Under the pieces are notes generated by a model. That model made no database searches. It saw only the letters and a program-made list of their open reading frames with translations, and had not been told where the DNA came from. DNA of 50,075 nt from a candidate division LCP-89 bacterium (GTDB taxonomy: Bacteria; Electryoneota; B3-LCP), in the NCBI GenBank assembly GCA_025774555.1, contig JALGVT010000017.1, positions 1-50,075 of the forward strand, written 5' to 3'. The stretch's first letter is position 1. Every line of letters starts with the position of its first letter. Shown in pieces: positions 16,861 through 25,096 of the stretch. Position numbers and translations under genes: made by a program.

Positions 16861-17790
16861 ATGCGTTGGTTAAATTTCGTTCTCGCTTTATTGGTAATCG
16901 TCGTTCCCGCAATCGCCGGTCCCGGCGATGGATCGACCTTCGGTTTCAATCCCGGTAAGCAGCAGGTAGCGTCAGCAATGGCGCAGCCGGCTGATGATCC
17001 GGTTGTCCAGACTAATATAGGCGGTGAAGGCAGGTTAGTGCCCGGCAAAGCTCTGCTTCTTTCAGGCATTGTGCCTGGCGCGGGGCAGTTCTACGCTAAA
17101 AGCCCCATCTGGGCGGCTGCATTCCTGGCAATGGAAGTGGGCGCCTGGGCTGGCGTGGCAATGTATCACGGTGAAGGCATGGACAAGGAAGACGAGTTCA
17201 TTGCCTATGCAGATGATCACTGGACCTACGGAATGCCTGACGTCGGCGGATCGTTCGATTCCTACCTCGGTTATGAATACTGGTGTGCCACGGTTTTTGG
17301 GAAAAACGGTATCAACGAAGTCAATCAGGATGATATCTTCACCGGTGACCAGACCGCCTGGAATGATCTTACCTGGAATGAGAGACACTACTATCTGCCC
17401 GTTGACGGATTCACGCATGAACTTGACCCGAACGACATGGATCAGCAGTATTACGAAATGATCGGCAAGTACGGTCAGTTCGCCACCGGCTGGGATGATT
17501 ATACTGAGGACGATCAGTCAACGTGGCAGACCAACTCTGCTATATCACCCAACCGGGACAACTACCTGAACATGCGCAAGGATTCTAACGATGCGCTGGA
17601 TATGTCGAAGAATTTCACCATGGTCGTTCTTGCTAATCACCTCCTGTCGGCTCTGCACGCCGGGTTCACTGTCAGCAGGCATAATAAGAACATAGCGCAG
17701 GAACAGACCATTGAGGGCGCCTTCAATTTGGTGCCTAAGCGCTACAACGATGAGCATATCGCCATGGGCGTGCTGAGCATCAGGTTTTAG
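16861..17790 (+). CDS. DUF5683-like envelope protein, paralogue 1
   Basis: A 309-residue protein with a signal peptide ending about residue 19 (VVPAIAG). The core segment LLLSGIVPGAGQFYAKSPIW followed by a hydrophobic stretch (AAAFLAMEVGAWAGVAMY) is the PGxGQ(x)Y pattern of DUF5683-like proteins. A Tyr/Trp/Asp-rich middle region and a second hydrophobic segment (TMVVLANHLLSALHAGF) follow. Function is unknown; the family is found in envelope contexts in FCB bacteria. A related but diverged gene follows after 59 bases. A GAGG lies 9 bases before the ATG. Confidence 0.7.
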   Translation: MRWLNFVLALLVIVVPAIAGPGDGSTFGFNPGKQQVASAMAQPADDPVVQTNIGGEGRLVPGKALLLSGIVPGAGQFYAKSPIWAAAFLAMEVGAWAGVAMYHGEGMDKEDEFIAYADDHWTYGMPDVGGSFDSYLGYEYWCATVFGKNGINEVNQDDIFTGDQTAWNDLTWNERHYYLPVDGFTHELDPNDMDQQYYEMIGKYGQFATGWDDYTEDDQSTWQTNSAISPNRDNYLNMRKDSNDALDMSKNFTMVVLANHLLSALHAGFTVSRHNKNIAQEQTIEGAFNLVPKRYNDEHIAMGVLSIRF

Positions 17791-17849
17791 TTTGCGTCAT
17801 GGCTGAGATCAGCAAACAACGGCATAATGCTTCATATTTGAGACGACAA

Positions 17850-18629
17850 ATGAACAGGTTGAGGATTACATTATTCAGTTTAATTGCGTTGACTTATCTC
17901 CCCGCGACTGCTCTCGCTGAGGATTATCAGGCGAAGCTCTTCTCGGTAGATAATCATCCTGTCAGGTATCAGGTGACATTGCAGTTTGAAGCGCCCTCTG
18001 AGGCATTCCGGCAGAACGCATCATCCACTGTCCTTGACAGCCGCCCTGAGAAAGAAATATCCAGAGGCGGAGCCATGCTCCGGTCTTTGGTGATGCCCGG
18101 GTGGGGAGAATCGTATCTCGGTTACCACAAAACGGCGCGCTACTTTTTCTGGACTGATATGGCGATCTGGGCGGCAGTGATCGGGTTAGAATCCTACAGC
18201 CAGTGGAAGGAGAATCAGTTTATCGCCTATGCGGCTACCCATGCCGGCGCACAGATGAGCGGCAAATCCGATGAATTTTACGCTGACATCGGTAATTACA
18301 TAAATACCGAAGCGTACAATGAAGCAAAACTGCGGGAACGAAACTATGATGCGGTTTATACCAGCTCGTCCTATTACTGGGCGTGGGATTCCAATGACAG
18401 CCGCTATGATTACGACGATATGCGCATTACCAGCCGGTCAGCTCACAATAAAATGTACTTTTTCCTGGGCGCCGCGGCGCTAAACAGGCTTATCTCATTT
18501 GTCGATACCGGCAAGAAAGTGCGCGATATCATGAGTGCGCAGAAAGCTCCGCAGCTTGGGATGCGTGTGTTACCCGACTATCAGGACGGCGCCAGTTCTA
18601 TTCAGCTTGTTCTAAGCGCCGGCTTCTAA
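17850..18629 (+). CDS. DUF5683-like envelope protein, paralogue 2
   Basis: A 259-residue protein starting at the ATG that gives a clean signal peptide (MNRLRITLFSLIALTYLPA, cleaved after TALA). An upstream in-frame ATG at 17799 would add 17 polar residues and is less likely. It shares with the preceding gene the pattern LVMPGWGESYLGY / YFFWTDMAIWAAVIG, a KENQFIAYA block (DEFIAYA in paralogue 1) and a late hydrophobic segment with a conserved NRL/NHL. It is shorter and diverged, so the two are paralogues from an old tandem duplication. Function unknown. Confidence 0.7.
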   Translation: MNRLRITLFSLIALTYLPATALAEDYQAKLFSVDNHPVRYQVTLQFEAPSEAFRQNASSTVLDSRPEKEISRGGAMLRSLVMPGWGESYLGYHKTARYFFWTDMAIWAAVIGLESYSQWKENQFIAYAATHAGAQMSGKSDEFYADIGNYINTEAYNEAKLRERNYDAVYTSSSYYWAWDSNDSRYDYDDMRITSRSAHNKMYFFLGAAALNRLISFVDTGKKVRDIMSAQKAPQLGMRVLPDYQDGASSIQLVLSAGF

Positions 18630-18663
18630 GATGTAATATAGTATCAAGGCAGTTAAACAAACA

Positions 18664-19539
18664 ATGCGAATATTAATTACAGGCGCATCCGGATTCATTG
18701 GAGGGCGCCTGTTTTACTCTGCGCCTTCTGGATGTGAAGTCTGGGGAACCTATTTCGATACTCCCAATCCGGTTGACTCTGCGCGCTTGCTGCCCGTCGA
18801 TCTCAGAAACCAGGTAGTTATAGAAACCGTCCTGCAAGGCATCAAGCCCGATATTGTCATTCATTGTGCGGCATATTCACGCGTCTCCTTTTGCGAAAGG
18901 GAACCTTCTGCTGCCTGGGTGATGAATACGCGCGCCGTAATGGGATTGGCTGTTTTATGCGGTCAACGCGGGATTCGTCTGGTTTTTCTTTCCAGCGACA
19001 TGGTGTTCGACGGGGAGAAAGGTTCTTATCGTGAATCGGATCGACCCAATCCTATTAATTTTTACGGTAGAACCAAACAGGCAGCAGAAAGACGTATCAA
19101 AGATTTCATTAGAAGCGCTGCCATTATCAGGGTGAATTTAGTCTATGGTAAACCGATGGCAGGCGGATCCTCTTTTTCAGAGGAGGTTATCAGGGAAGTC
19201 CAGTCCGGCAGACCTTATCAGCTTTTTGCAGATCAAAGCCGGTCGTTTATCTCTGTCCAGAACCTTTCACAATGTATCTGGGAAATCGCTCTAAGTGATT
19301 ACTCCGGACTGATTCATCTGGGGGGATCAGAACCAGCTAACCGGGTAACGTTCGCTGAAAAATTAGCCGCGCAGGTCGGTCTTGACCGCCAATTACTGAT
19401 CCCTAAAACTGCTGAAGAGTTATCCCCTGAAATCTCCTATCCGAAGAATAATACCTTCAACATCAGCCTGGCACAAAAAACGCTGAAGACGCCGCTCCTG
19501 AACCTCACAGACGGCTTGAAATTGGAATATCCGGGATAA
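18664..19539 (+). CDS. RmlD-like NAD(P)-dependent sugar reductase/epimerase (extended SDR)
   Basis: A 291-residue extended short-chain dehydrogenase. Rossmann motif GASGFIGG (7-14), LSSDMVFDG (109-117), and the active-site pair Y134-xxx-K138 (YGRTK) are present. The organisation is that of RmlD (dTDP-4-dehydrorhamnose reductase) and related enzymes that reduce 4-keto nucleotide sugars. The exact substrate cannot be read from the sequence. It lies just upstream of the glycan cluster but is separated from it by the twin-PDZ gene and a terminator, so it may or may not belong to the same pathway. Confidence 0.8.
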   Translation: MRILITGASGFIGGRLFYSAPSGCEVWGTYFDTPNPVDSARLLPVDLRNQVVIETVLQGIKPDIVIHCAAYSRVSFCEREPSAAWVMNTRAVMGLAVLCGQRGIRLVFLSSDMVFDGEKGSYRESDRPNPINFYGRTKQAAERRIKDFIRSAAIIRVNLVYGKPMAGGSSFSEEVIREVQSGRPYQLFADQSRSFISVQNLSQCIWEIALSDYSGLIHLGGSEPANRVTFAEKLAAQVGLDRQLLIPKTAEELSPEISYPKNNTFNISLAQKTLKTPLLNLTDGLKLEYPG

Positions 19540-19687
19540 ATAGTGCATAATTATATTACCAAAACAACTGTTTCTCCGTAAGATTTTGCCTCACGGGGAA
19601 TAATTTTGTGTTTTCTTCGGAACTGGAATTGCGGTATTAACGTTATAGAAAACAGAGGGCAGTTAGCGCAGTAATGGGAGAAAGAAT

Positions 19688-20716
19688 ATGAAAATCAAAA
19701 ATGGAACTTTGAGTCATGTGCTGGTGATGGGGTGTGCAGCGCTGATTATTGCCGCTGCTCTTCTTCTTACCGGACAGCCGGTAATGGCTAAGTCAACGGA
19801 CCACGGTTTTCTCGGCGTTTATCTGAAAACCAACGTTAAAGTGCTGGTAAAGGATGGTAAAAAGTACGATGAGACAGGCGGCGCTTCTATCGAAGTCGTC
19901 GATGACGGTCCCGCAGACAAAGCTGGTCTGAAGGACGGCGACATCATCATCAAGTTCGATGGCGTCCAGATCGAGGATACCAAAGATCTCCGCAAACAGA
20001 TCCATAAGACGAAAGCTGGCGATGAAGTCAAATTGCTTGCCCTTCGAGATGGAGAGGAGATGGAGTTCAGCGTGGAAATGGGGGATATGACTGAAGGCAA
20101 GCATTTCAGTTGGATCGGCGGTGATGATAATGTGATCATTAAATGCCTCAAAGATAAGGCTGGCGCCTGGGGCAAAGATAGACCCTGGCTCGGCGTTGAA
20201 ATGCAGAAGCTGAATCCGCAGTTAGCCCAGTATTTTAAAGTCGAAGATGATGGAGGCGTGTTGATCTCTTCCGTGGTTGAAGATTCACCCGCTGAAAAAG
20301 CCGGACTGAAAGCTGGCGACGTCATTGTGAAGGCTGATGATGAGAAGATCAAGGACAGCGGAGATTTAATCGACGTTCTTGGTGAGAAAGAAATCGGAGA
20401 TGAGGTCGCCATCAGTGTAGTACGCAAAGGCAAGACCAAGAAAATGACGGCTGCCCTTACGGAAAATCCACATCAGTTCAAAGGTCATACCTTCTCCTGG
20501 GATGATGACGATTTTGAATTTGATATCGATTGCCTCGATGATTTAAAAGACCTCAAGCACATGAAGATACTCAAGGACATCGACCTGGATGAACTTACCG
20601 ATGAGTTCAAGGACATAAAAATCGAACTGGATTTCGACGTCGATGAATTGAAAGAAGAGATGGAACAATTAAAGCAGGAACTCGAGCAGTTAAAAGAGGA
20701 AATGAAGAAAGACTGA
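19688..20716 (+). CDS. exported twin-PDZ protein lacking a protease domain
   Basis: A 342-residue protein with a signal peptide or anchor (about 10-34, ending PVMA). PDZ 1 spans about 38-130 (GFLGVYL, GPADKAGLKDGDIIIKFDG) and PDZ 2 about 165-258 (WLGVEMQ, SPAEKAGLKAGDVIVKADD). Both are of the DegP/HtrA type, but no trypsin-like domain is present. The C-terminal 75 residues are very acidic and end in a coiled coil of KEEMEQL / KQELEQL repeats. It may be a periplasmic adaptor or chaperone; no catalytic role is visible. GGGAGAAAG precedes the ATG and a strong terminator follows, so it is probably monocistronic. Confidence 0.8.
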   Translation: MKIKNGTLSHVLVMGCAALIIAAALLLTGQPVMAKSTDHGFLGVYLKTNVKVLVKDGKKYDETGGASIEVVDDGPADKAGLKDGDIIIKFDGVQIEDTKDLRKQIHKTKAGDEVKLLALRDGEEMEFSVEMGDMTEGKHFSWIGGDDNVIIKCLKDKAGAWGKDRPWLGVEMQKLNPQLAQYFKVEDDGGVLISSVVEDSPAEKAGLKAGDVIVKADDEKIKDSGDLIDVLGEKEIGDEVAISVVRKGKTKKMTAALTENPHQFKGHTFSWDDDDFEFDIDCLDDLKDLKHMKILKDIDLDELTDEFKDIKIELDFDVDELKEEMEQLKQELEQLKEEMKKD

Positions 20717-20733
20717 CGATCGAATAGATGTAT

Positions 20734-20767
20734 AAGGCGACCCCAATGATGAGGTCGCCTTTTTTTA
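20734..20767 (+). terminator. rho-independent terminator after the twin-PDZ gene
   Basis: AAGGCGACC (20734-20742) pairs with GGTCGCCTT (20753-20761) and seven Ts follow. It resembles the terminators at 36331, 39845 and 40518, which share the GGCGA / TCGCC arms. Confidence 0.85.
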
Positions 20768-21033
20768 TTGCTGTGAGCGCTGACGAAAATCCCCGATTGC
20801 GCAATAATTGCATAATTCAAATACCAAATATTCAGTATAATTTGTACTAAAATGGGAAAATGATTCATATCGCTGCTATGAAGAGTATCTTTTCAGTATA
20901 AAACTGCCTTAAAAGCTGTTGAGGCAGGAATCTTGCGGATATTTTATGTGATAAAGCTCACGTTAACCGATCAAACCGCATTTTGGAAGATAAATAACTG
21001 GCTGCATATTTTCGAATCAAGCAGCTACAATGC
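20768..21033. other. AT-rich intergenic region before the glycan cluster
   Basis: No coding frame or RNA fold could be supported in this stretch. It leads into the promoter at 21034, so upstream regulatory sites are possible but none is recognisable. Confidence 0.5.
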
Positions 21034-21062
21034 TTGACAAATACTGAAATATTGCTTACATT
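21034..21062 (+). promoter_or_regulatory. promoter of the glycan cluster
   Basis: A perfect TTGACA (21034-21039), a 17-base spacer and TACATT (21057-21062) precede the WbqC-like gene. Transcription would start near 21069, giving a leader of about 48 bases. No strong terminator was seen between here and the PaaK-like gene, so it may drive a long operon. Confidence 0.7.
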
Positions 21063-21116
21063 ACACTGCCATGAAAAATTAAAGCTGCTGTTTAACTTTT
21101 AAGCTGAATATCCGAA

Positions 21117-21839
21117 ATGAAAGCATCCCCGGGGAAGAGAGTCGCTATTATCCAATCATTTTACATTCCCTGGAAGGGATATTTCGATATCATCAATTCA
21201 GTGGATGAGTTTATCCTGCTGGATGACGTTCAGTACCAGCGGAGATCCTGGATCAATCGAAATATCATTAAGACCAAACAAGGTCTGCGCTGGTTGACGA
21301 TTTCGGTTAAGGTGAAGGGGCGCTACCAACAGCATATTCGGGAAACCGAAGCGGATAATTCAGACTGGAAAAGCAGGCACTGGGAAACGATCAAGCGCAA
21401 TTATTCCAAAGCTGCCTGTTTTAAACAGCACGAAGAGCGGTTCGCTGATCTCTATCTAAATTGCACAGAAACGCATATCAGCCGGATCAATTACCGCTTT
21501 ATATCGGCTGTCTGTGATATTCTGGGTATAAAGACTAATATATCCTCGTCCGCGGATTTTGATCTGGTCGATGGCAAGAACGAGCGGTTAATTCACTTAT
21601 GCAGGCAGGCGGGCGCTGAAGTCTATCTCTCCGGTCCCGCGGCTAAGGATTATATCGACGAGGAGCTTTTCAAAGCAGCGGGAATAGAGCTGCAATATAT
21701 GGATTATTCCGGTTATCCCGAATATAAGCAGCTCTATCCGCCCTTCGTTCATGAAGTAAGTATTATTGATCTCATTTTTAACCAGGGCATTGATGCCCGT
21801 CTGTATATGAAGAGCTTCCAACCGCAATCTATCAGCTAA
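21117..21839 (+). CDS. WbqC-like family protein
   Basis: A 240-residue cytoplasmic protein that opens with the family pattern VAIIQSFYIPWKGYFDIIN, then DDVQYQRRSWINRN. This is the WbqC-like family (PF08889), found in O-antigen and other surface-glycan clusters. The biochemical role is not settled; a part in making or acylating amino sugars is often supposed. Here it is the first gene after a strong promoter and heads a run of glycan genes on the same strand. No signal peptide is seen. Confidence 0.85.
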   Translation: MKASPGKRVAIIQSFYIPWKGYFDIINSVDEFILLDDVQYQRRSWINRNIIKTKQGLRWLTISVKVKGRYQQHIRETEADNSDWKSRHWETIKRNYSKAACFKQHEERFADLYLNCTETHISRINYRFISAVCDILGIKTNISSSADFDLVDGKNERLIHLCRQAGAEVYLSGPAAKDYIDEELFKAAGIELQYMDYSGYPEYKQLYPPFVHEVSIIDLIFNQGIDARLYMKSFQPQSIS

Positions 21840-21851
21840 CAGGCAGCCTAT

Positions 21852-22814
21852 ATGGAAGTCAGAGAGTACAATTCAACTGTTACCGTTATTATTCCTGTAT
21901 TCAACGACGAAGAGGTTCTGCCGGAGCTGTACCGCAGGCTTAACGCTGTTCTCGGTCAAATCACTGAGTCCTCCGAGATTATATTTATCGATGATGGCAG
22001 CGGCGATGGCTCAATGAAGCTCTTAGAAGAGATCCATAGCGCTGATGAGACGGTTAAAATCATTCAACTAACTCGCAATTTTGGACAGCAGAACGCGATT
22101 GCCGCCGGGTTGGAATACTCGTATGGCGAACTGGTCATCCTGATGGATTCTGATCTGCAGGATCGTCCGGAAGACATCCCCGTTCTCATCGATGCCATGA
22201 TGCAGAGTAAGGTTCCGATGGCAGTTGCAGGATGTTCCAGCAGGGGGGACAGCTCCTTGAAGATAGCGGCATCGAAAGCGTTCAATTCATTTGCCAACCA
22301 GGTTACCAGCGTCCATTTTGTGCCGGGCATGAGGGTATTCCGAGTCATCAAGCGCGAGATCGTCAACGATCTGCTTCAGCTTTCCGAGAAAACCGCCACG
22401 CCTTTAAGTCTGCTGGGTTGGATGGGTTACGATTACGTCGTCATCGACCTCGACCGCGATCGACGGTACGCCGGGGCAAGCGGTTATACTTTCAAGAGGA
22501 TGCTGCGGTTATCTCTCGACCGCATCTTCTCCTTTTCACTACTGCCAATTAGGCTTTCCAGTATCCTCGGAGTAATATTAGGTTTCAGCAGCGTTATTCT
22601 GGCGCTGTATTTCATACTGCAAAAGCTATTCTTCAGGAGCATTCTTCCCGGCTGGACCTCGATTGTTGTCATACTTCTGTTTCTTCTCGGGATGAATTTT
22701 ATCTTTATCGGCGTCCTTGGTGAATATCTGGGTCGAATTTACATGGAAGTCAAAGACCGCCCCAGATATGTGATAAATCGGGTCATAAGAAAGCAAAAAG
22801 AGGCTGAGAAGTGA
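21852..22814 (+). CDS. GT2 glycosyltransferase with two C-terminal membrane helices
   Basis: A 320-residue protein of the DPM1/GtrB/ArnC type. The N-terminal GT-A domain has VTVIIPVFNDE, IDDGSGDGS and the DxD motif D99-S-D101 within MDSDLQDRPED. Two hydrophobic helices follow (about 235-256 and 268-292), then a cytoplasmic tail. Such enzymes load a sugar from a nucleotide donor onto undecaprenyl phosphate at the inner membrane; the lipid-linked sugar is then used by a GT39/GT-C enzyme, a candidate for which lies at 29127. It ends in a 4-base overlap (GTGA) with the next gene. Confidence 0.88.
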   Translation: MEVREYNSTVTVIIPVFNDEEVLPELYRRLNAVLGQITESSEIIFIDDGSGDGSMKLLEEIHSADETVKIIQLTRNFGQQNAIAAGLEYSYGELVILMDSDLQDRPEDIPVLIDAMMQSKVPMAVAGCSSRGDSSLKIAASKAFNSFANQVTSVHFVPGMRVFRVIKREIVNDLLQLSEKTATPLSLLGWMGYDYVVIDLDRDRRYAGASGYTFKRMLRLSLDRIFSFSLLPIRLSSILGVILGFSSVILALYFILQKLFFRSILPGWTSIVVILLFLLGMNFIFIGVLGEYLGRIYMEVKDRPRYVINRVIRKQKEAEK

Positions 22815-23488
22815 CGGATCCTGCTAAAAAGGTCATCATTCTGGGAGGCTTGGGCAACGGTTCTGTTATTACCGCGACGATAACCGATGCCGGACGAAGA
22901 GGACAGCGCGAATGGGAAGTCGCAGGATACCTGAATGACCGGCTTGATAAGGGCAGTGACCTCGAGGGTTTTCCTGTCCTCGGACAATTGAAAGATGTGC
23001 CCCGCTTCCTGGATGAGGGGCATTATTTTATTAATACGATTTACCGCATCGACGGGCAGGATAAACGCATAGCATTATTTGAAAATCTGGAAATTCCTGA
23101 TGAACGGCTGGCAACGTTCATCCACCCTTTGACCTATATTGCTGGAAACGTTAAGATCGGAACGGGCAGCGTAATCATGCCACAGGTGTCTATTTCGTCC
23201 GGTACACAGTTGGGACGCTGCTGCCTGGTGATGGTCAACGCCAGCATCGGGCATAACAATAAAATAGGTGACCACTGCCACTTTGCAGCGCAGTCATGTC
23301 TCGGCGCTTACCTGACCCTGAAAAGGGGCGTGCATATCGGATTGAACGCTTCGGTCAGGGAGAATCTGACGTTGGGAGAATGCTCCGCGCTGGCAATGGG
23401 TGGAGTCCTTTTGAACGATATGAACGATTATGAGGTCTGGGGCGGCGTTCCTGCCAGGTTGCTGCGTAATGCAGAAAGGGAAGTCTGA
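22811..23488 (+). CDS. NeuD/PglD-type sugar O/N-acyltransferase
   Basis: A 225-residue protein. The N-terminal nucleotide-sugar-binding half starts KKVIILGGLGNGS, and the C-terminal half is a left-handed beta-helix (hexapeptide repeats; TGSVIMPQVSISSGTQLG). The probable catalytic His lies in ASIGHNNKIG (residue 144 region), as in PglD. PglD and relatives acylate the 4-amino group of UDP- or dTDP-4-amino-sugars from acyl-CoA. The GTG start overlaps the GT2 stop. With a WecE-type aminotransferase nearby (26400), N-acylation of a 4-amino sugar is the likely job; acetyl-CoA need not be the donor. Confidence 0.85.
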   Translation: MTDPAKKVIILGGLGNGSVITATITDAGRRGQREWEVAGYLNDRLDKGSDLEGFPVLGQLKDVPRFLDEGHYFINTIYRIDGQDKRIALFENLEIPDERLATFIHPLTYIAGNVKIGTGSVIMPQVSISSGTQLGRCCLVMVNASIGHNNKIGDHCHFAAQSCLGAYLTLKRGVHIGLNASVRENLTLGECSALAMGGVLLNDMNDYEVWGGVPARLLRNAEREV

Positions 23489-23490
23489 TT

Positions 23491-23961
23491 ATGTCTGATA
23501 ACCTATCTTACCGGCGATTATTGGAAGATTTTACCAATGGGCAGGTGTTCGATCATCTGCCGGGTAAAACCGTAACCGAGAGCGATAACAACCTCTTCTG
23601 TCTGCTGACGATGAATCATCATCCCCTCCATTCGGATGCTGAATATGCCGCTAAGACTCAATATGGGAGAATCGTTGTTGCGGGCACTTATACTCTCAGC
23701 CTTGTTGTCGGGATGACCGTGCCGGACATATCAGGAGCGTCAATAGCCAATCTGGAATATGAGAAAATCGTTCATCACGCTCCGGTGTTCATCGGCGATA
23801 CCATCCGCGCCAGAAGCCGGATAATAGAGGTAAGACCTTCGAAGAGCAAACCCGACCGCGGCATTCTCACCGTGGAAACGGACGCTTACAATCAAAATGG
23901 AGAACGGATCTTGTCACTGCGCAGGAAGGTTCTTTTGCCAACAAGAGCTGATCAAGTATAA
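23491..23961 (+). CDS. MaoC-like hot-dog hydratase
   Basis: A 156-residue single hot-dog domain. The hydratase-2 motif is visible around MNHHPLHSDAEYAAKTQYG (His47, Asp49, Gly59), close to the NPxHxD...A pattern. MaoC proteins add water to enoyl-CoA thioesters, and stand-alone members next to a CitE-like lyase resemble mesaconyl-CoA hydratases. The gene follows the acyltransferase by 2 bases and the lyase follows it by 12, so the three are surely co-expressed. Location inside a glycan operon is unusual. Substrate specificity is inferred, not shown. Confidence 0.85.
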   Translation: MSDNLSYRRLLEDFTNGQVFDHLPGKTVTESDNNLFCLLTMNHHPLHSDAEYAAKTQYGRIVVAGTYTLSLVVGMTVPDISGASIANLEYEKIVHHAPVFIGDTIRARSRIIEVRPSKSKPDRGILTVETDAYNQNGERILSLRRKVLLPTRADQV

Positions 23962-23973
23962 ATAATCTGCAAT

Positions 23974-24915
23974 ATGGCGAAACCATACCAAGGCGATTGG
24001 GTATTAAGATCTCTTCTTTTTGTCCCCGGGCATGTGGAAGAGATGCTGCAGAAAGCGGCTGTGTCGCAGGCAGACTGTATTGTTTTGGATCTCGAAGACG
24101 CCGTCCCGGAGGATAATAAAACTAATGGGAGACGCCTGGTTCGTGAGGTGTTGAATTCAGAGCGTTACGGCAACCGAACCGTATTTGTGCGCATCAATTC
24201 CCGGCAGTCAGGTGATCCATCCGCAGACATTCATGCTGTGGCGTCTAAGAATCTGCACGGCATCGTCTATCCACAGGTGGAATCAGGTGAAGATATCACT
24301 GAGATTGACCAGATGCTGTCGGCGAGAGAGCATGATCTGGGACTCCCTGACGGCTATTTCGCGCTGATCGCACTTATCGAATCGCCGCGGGGAATTTTAA
24401 ACGCTCAGGAAATTGCCGGTTCATCGCAGCGTCTCGTCGGTTTAATGTTCGGGTGCGAGGATTATTTAGCTGAACTGCAGGGGCGACATTGTGAACATGA
24501 AATTGCTCTGCATACTCCAAGATCGATTATAGCGACGGTGACAAGAGCCGCTGGAATAGAACCGATTGACACTCCCTACGTCCGCGTCCACGACCTCGAA
24601 GGTTTAAAATCTTTTGCCGAAGCGGGCAGGAATCTGGGAATGGGGGGGATGCTGGCAGTTTCCCCGAGACAGATTCCGGTAATTCATGAAATATATACAC
24701 CCTCGCATGAGGAGGTTACCGAAGCCAGGGAAGTCATAGCGAAATTTACTTCTGAGGCTGATCCCAGCCGCGGCGTCTTTATTTCGGGTGGCAGATTTAT
24801 TTCACCTCCAACCTATAGAGCGGCAGTAAAAACAATTAAGCGCTTTCAAGCGATCAAGAATTTTGAAGATTACAATAAAAATCTATCTTCCGGCAAGACA
24901 ACGGAAAGGGAATAA
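23974..24915 (+). CDS. CitE-like HpcH/HpaI aldolase-citrate lyase family protein
   Basis: A 313-residue TIM-barrel protein. LRSLLFVPGH, LDLEDAV (E41, D42), the CoA/carboxylate-binding R73 (VRIN), IESPRG (E136) and GCEDY (D163) are all where they should be in CitE and malyl-CoA lyase relatives. These enzymes make or break a C-C bond in 3-hydroxyacyl-CoA or citramalyl/malyl-CoA thioesters. Paired with MaoC it could interconvert mesaconyl-, methylmalyl- and propionyl-CoA plus glyoxylate, or an analogous set. In this context it more likely feeds an acyl-CoA used on a sugar. The next gene is separated by an inserted repeat element. Confidence 0.85.
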   Translation: MAKPYQGDWVLRSLLFVPGHVEEMLQKAAVSQADCIVLDLEDAVPEDNKTNGRRLVREVLNSERYGNRTVFVRINSRQSGDPSADIHAVASKNLHGIVYPQVESGEDITEIDQMLSAREHDLGLPDGYFALIALIESPRGILNAQEIAGSSQRLVGLMFGCEDYLAELQGRHCEHEIALHTPRSIIATVTRAAGIEPIDTPYVRVHDLEGLKSFAEAGRNLGMGGMLAVSPRQIPVIHEIYTPSHEEVTEAREVIAKFTSEADPSRGVFISGGRFISPPTYRAAVKTIKRFQAIKNFEDYNKNLSSGKTTERE

Positions 24916-24948
24916 ATATTAATTAGTGCAGTTAGTTGTTGTCATGAA

Positions 24949-25074
24949 GCTGTCCCAAAAGAAGAGTATCGAGTCATTACGAGGAACGTAGTGACGTGGT
25001 AATCTCATATTTTTACACTATTAAAGATTGCCACACTTCGTTCGCAATGACAGTTCTAAGGCTTTTGGGACAGC
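24949..25074. mobile_element. MITE-like element, copy 1
   Basis: Perfect 13-bp terminal inverted repeats, GCTGTCCCAAAAG (24949-24961) and CTTTTGGGACAGC (25062-25074), bound a non-coding stretch. It holds a second palindrome (gtcattacgaggaacg ... cgttcgcaatgac). Copies with the same ends are at 38091 and 42518. It lies in the gap before the PaaK-like gene; no target-site duplication is evident. Confidence 0.75.
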
Positions 25075-25096
25075 CCCAATCCAGAATAACAGGGTA

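Noticed and set aside
25028-25096. N-terminal extension of the PaaK/CapK-like gene
   Set aside because: The 23 extra residues are mostly translated MITE-like repeat; the ATG at 25097 gives the family's usual start.
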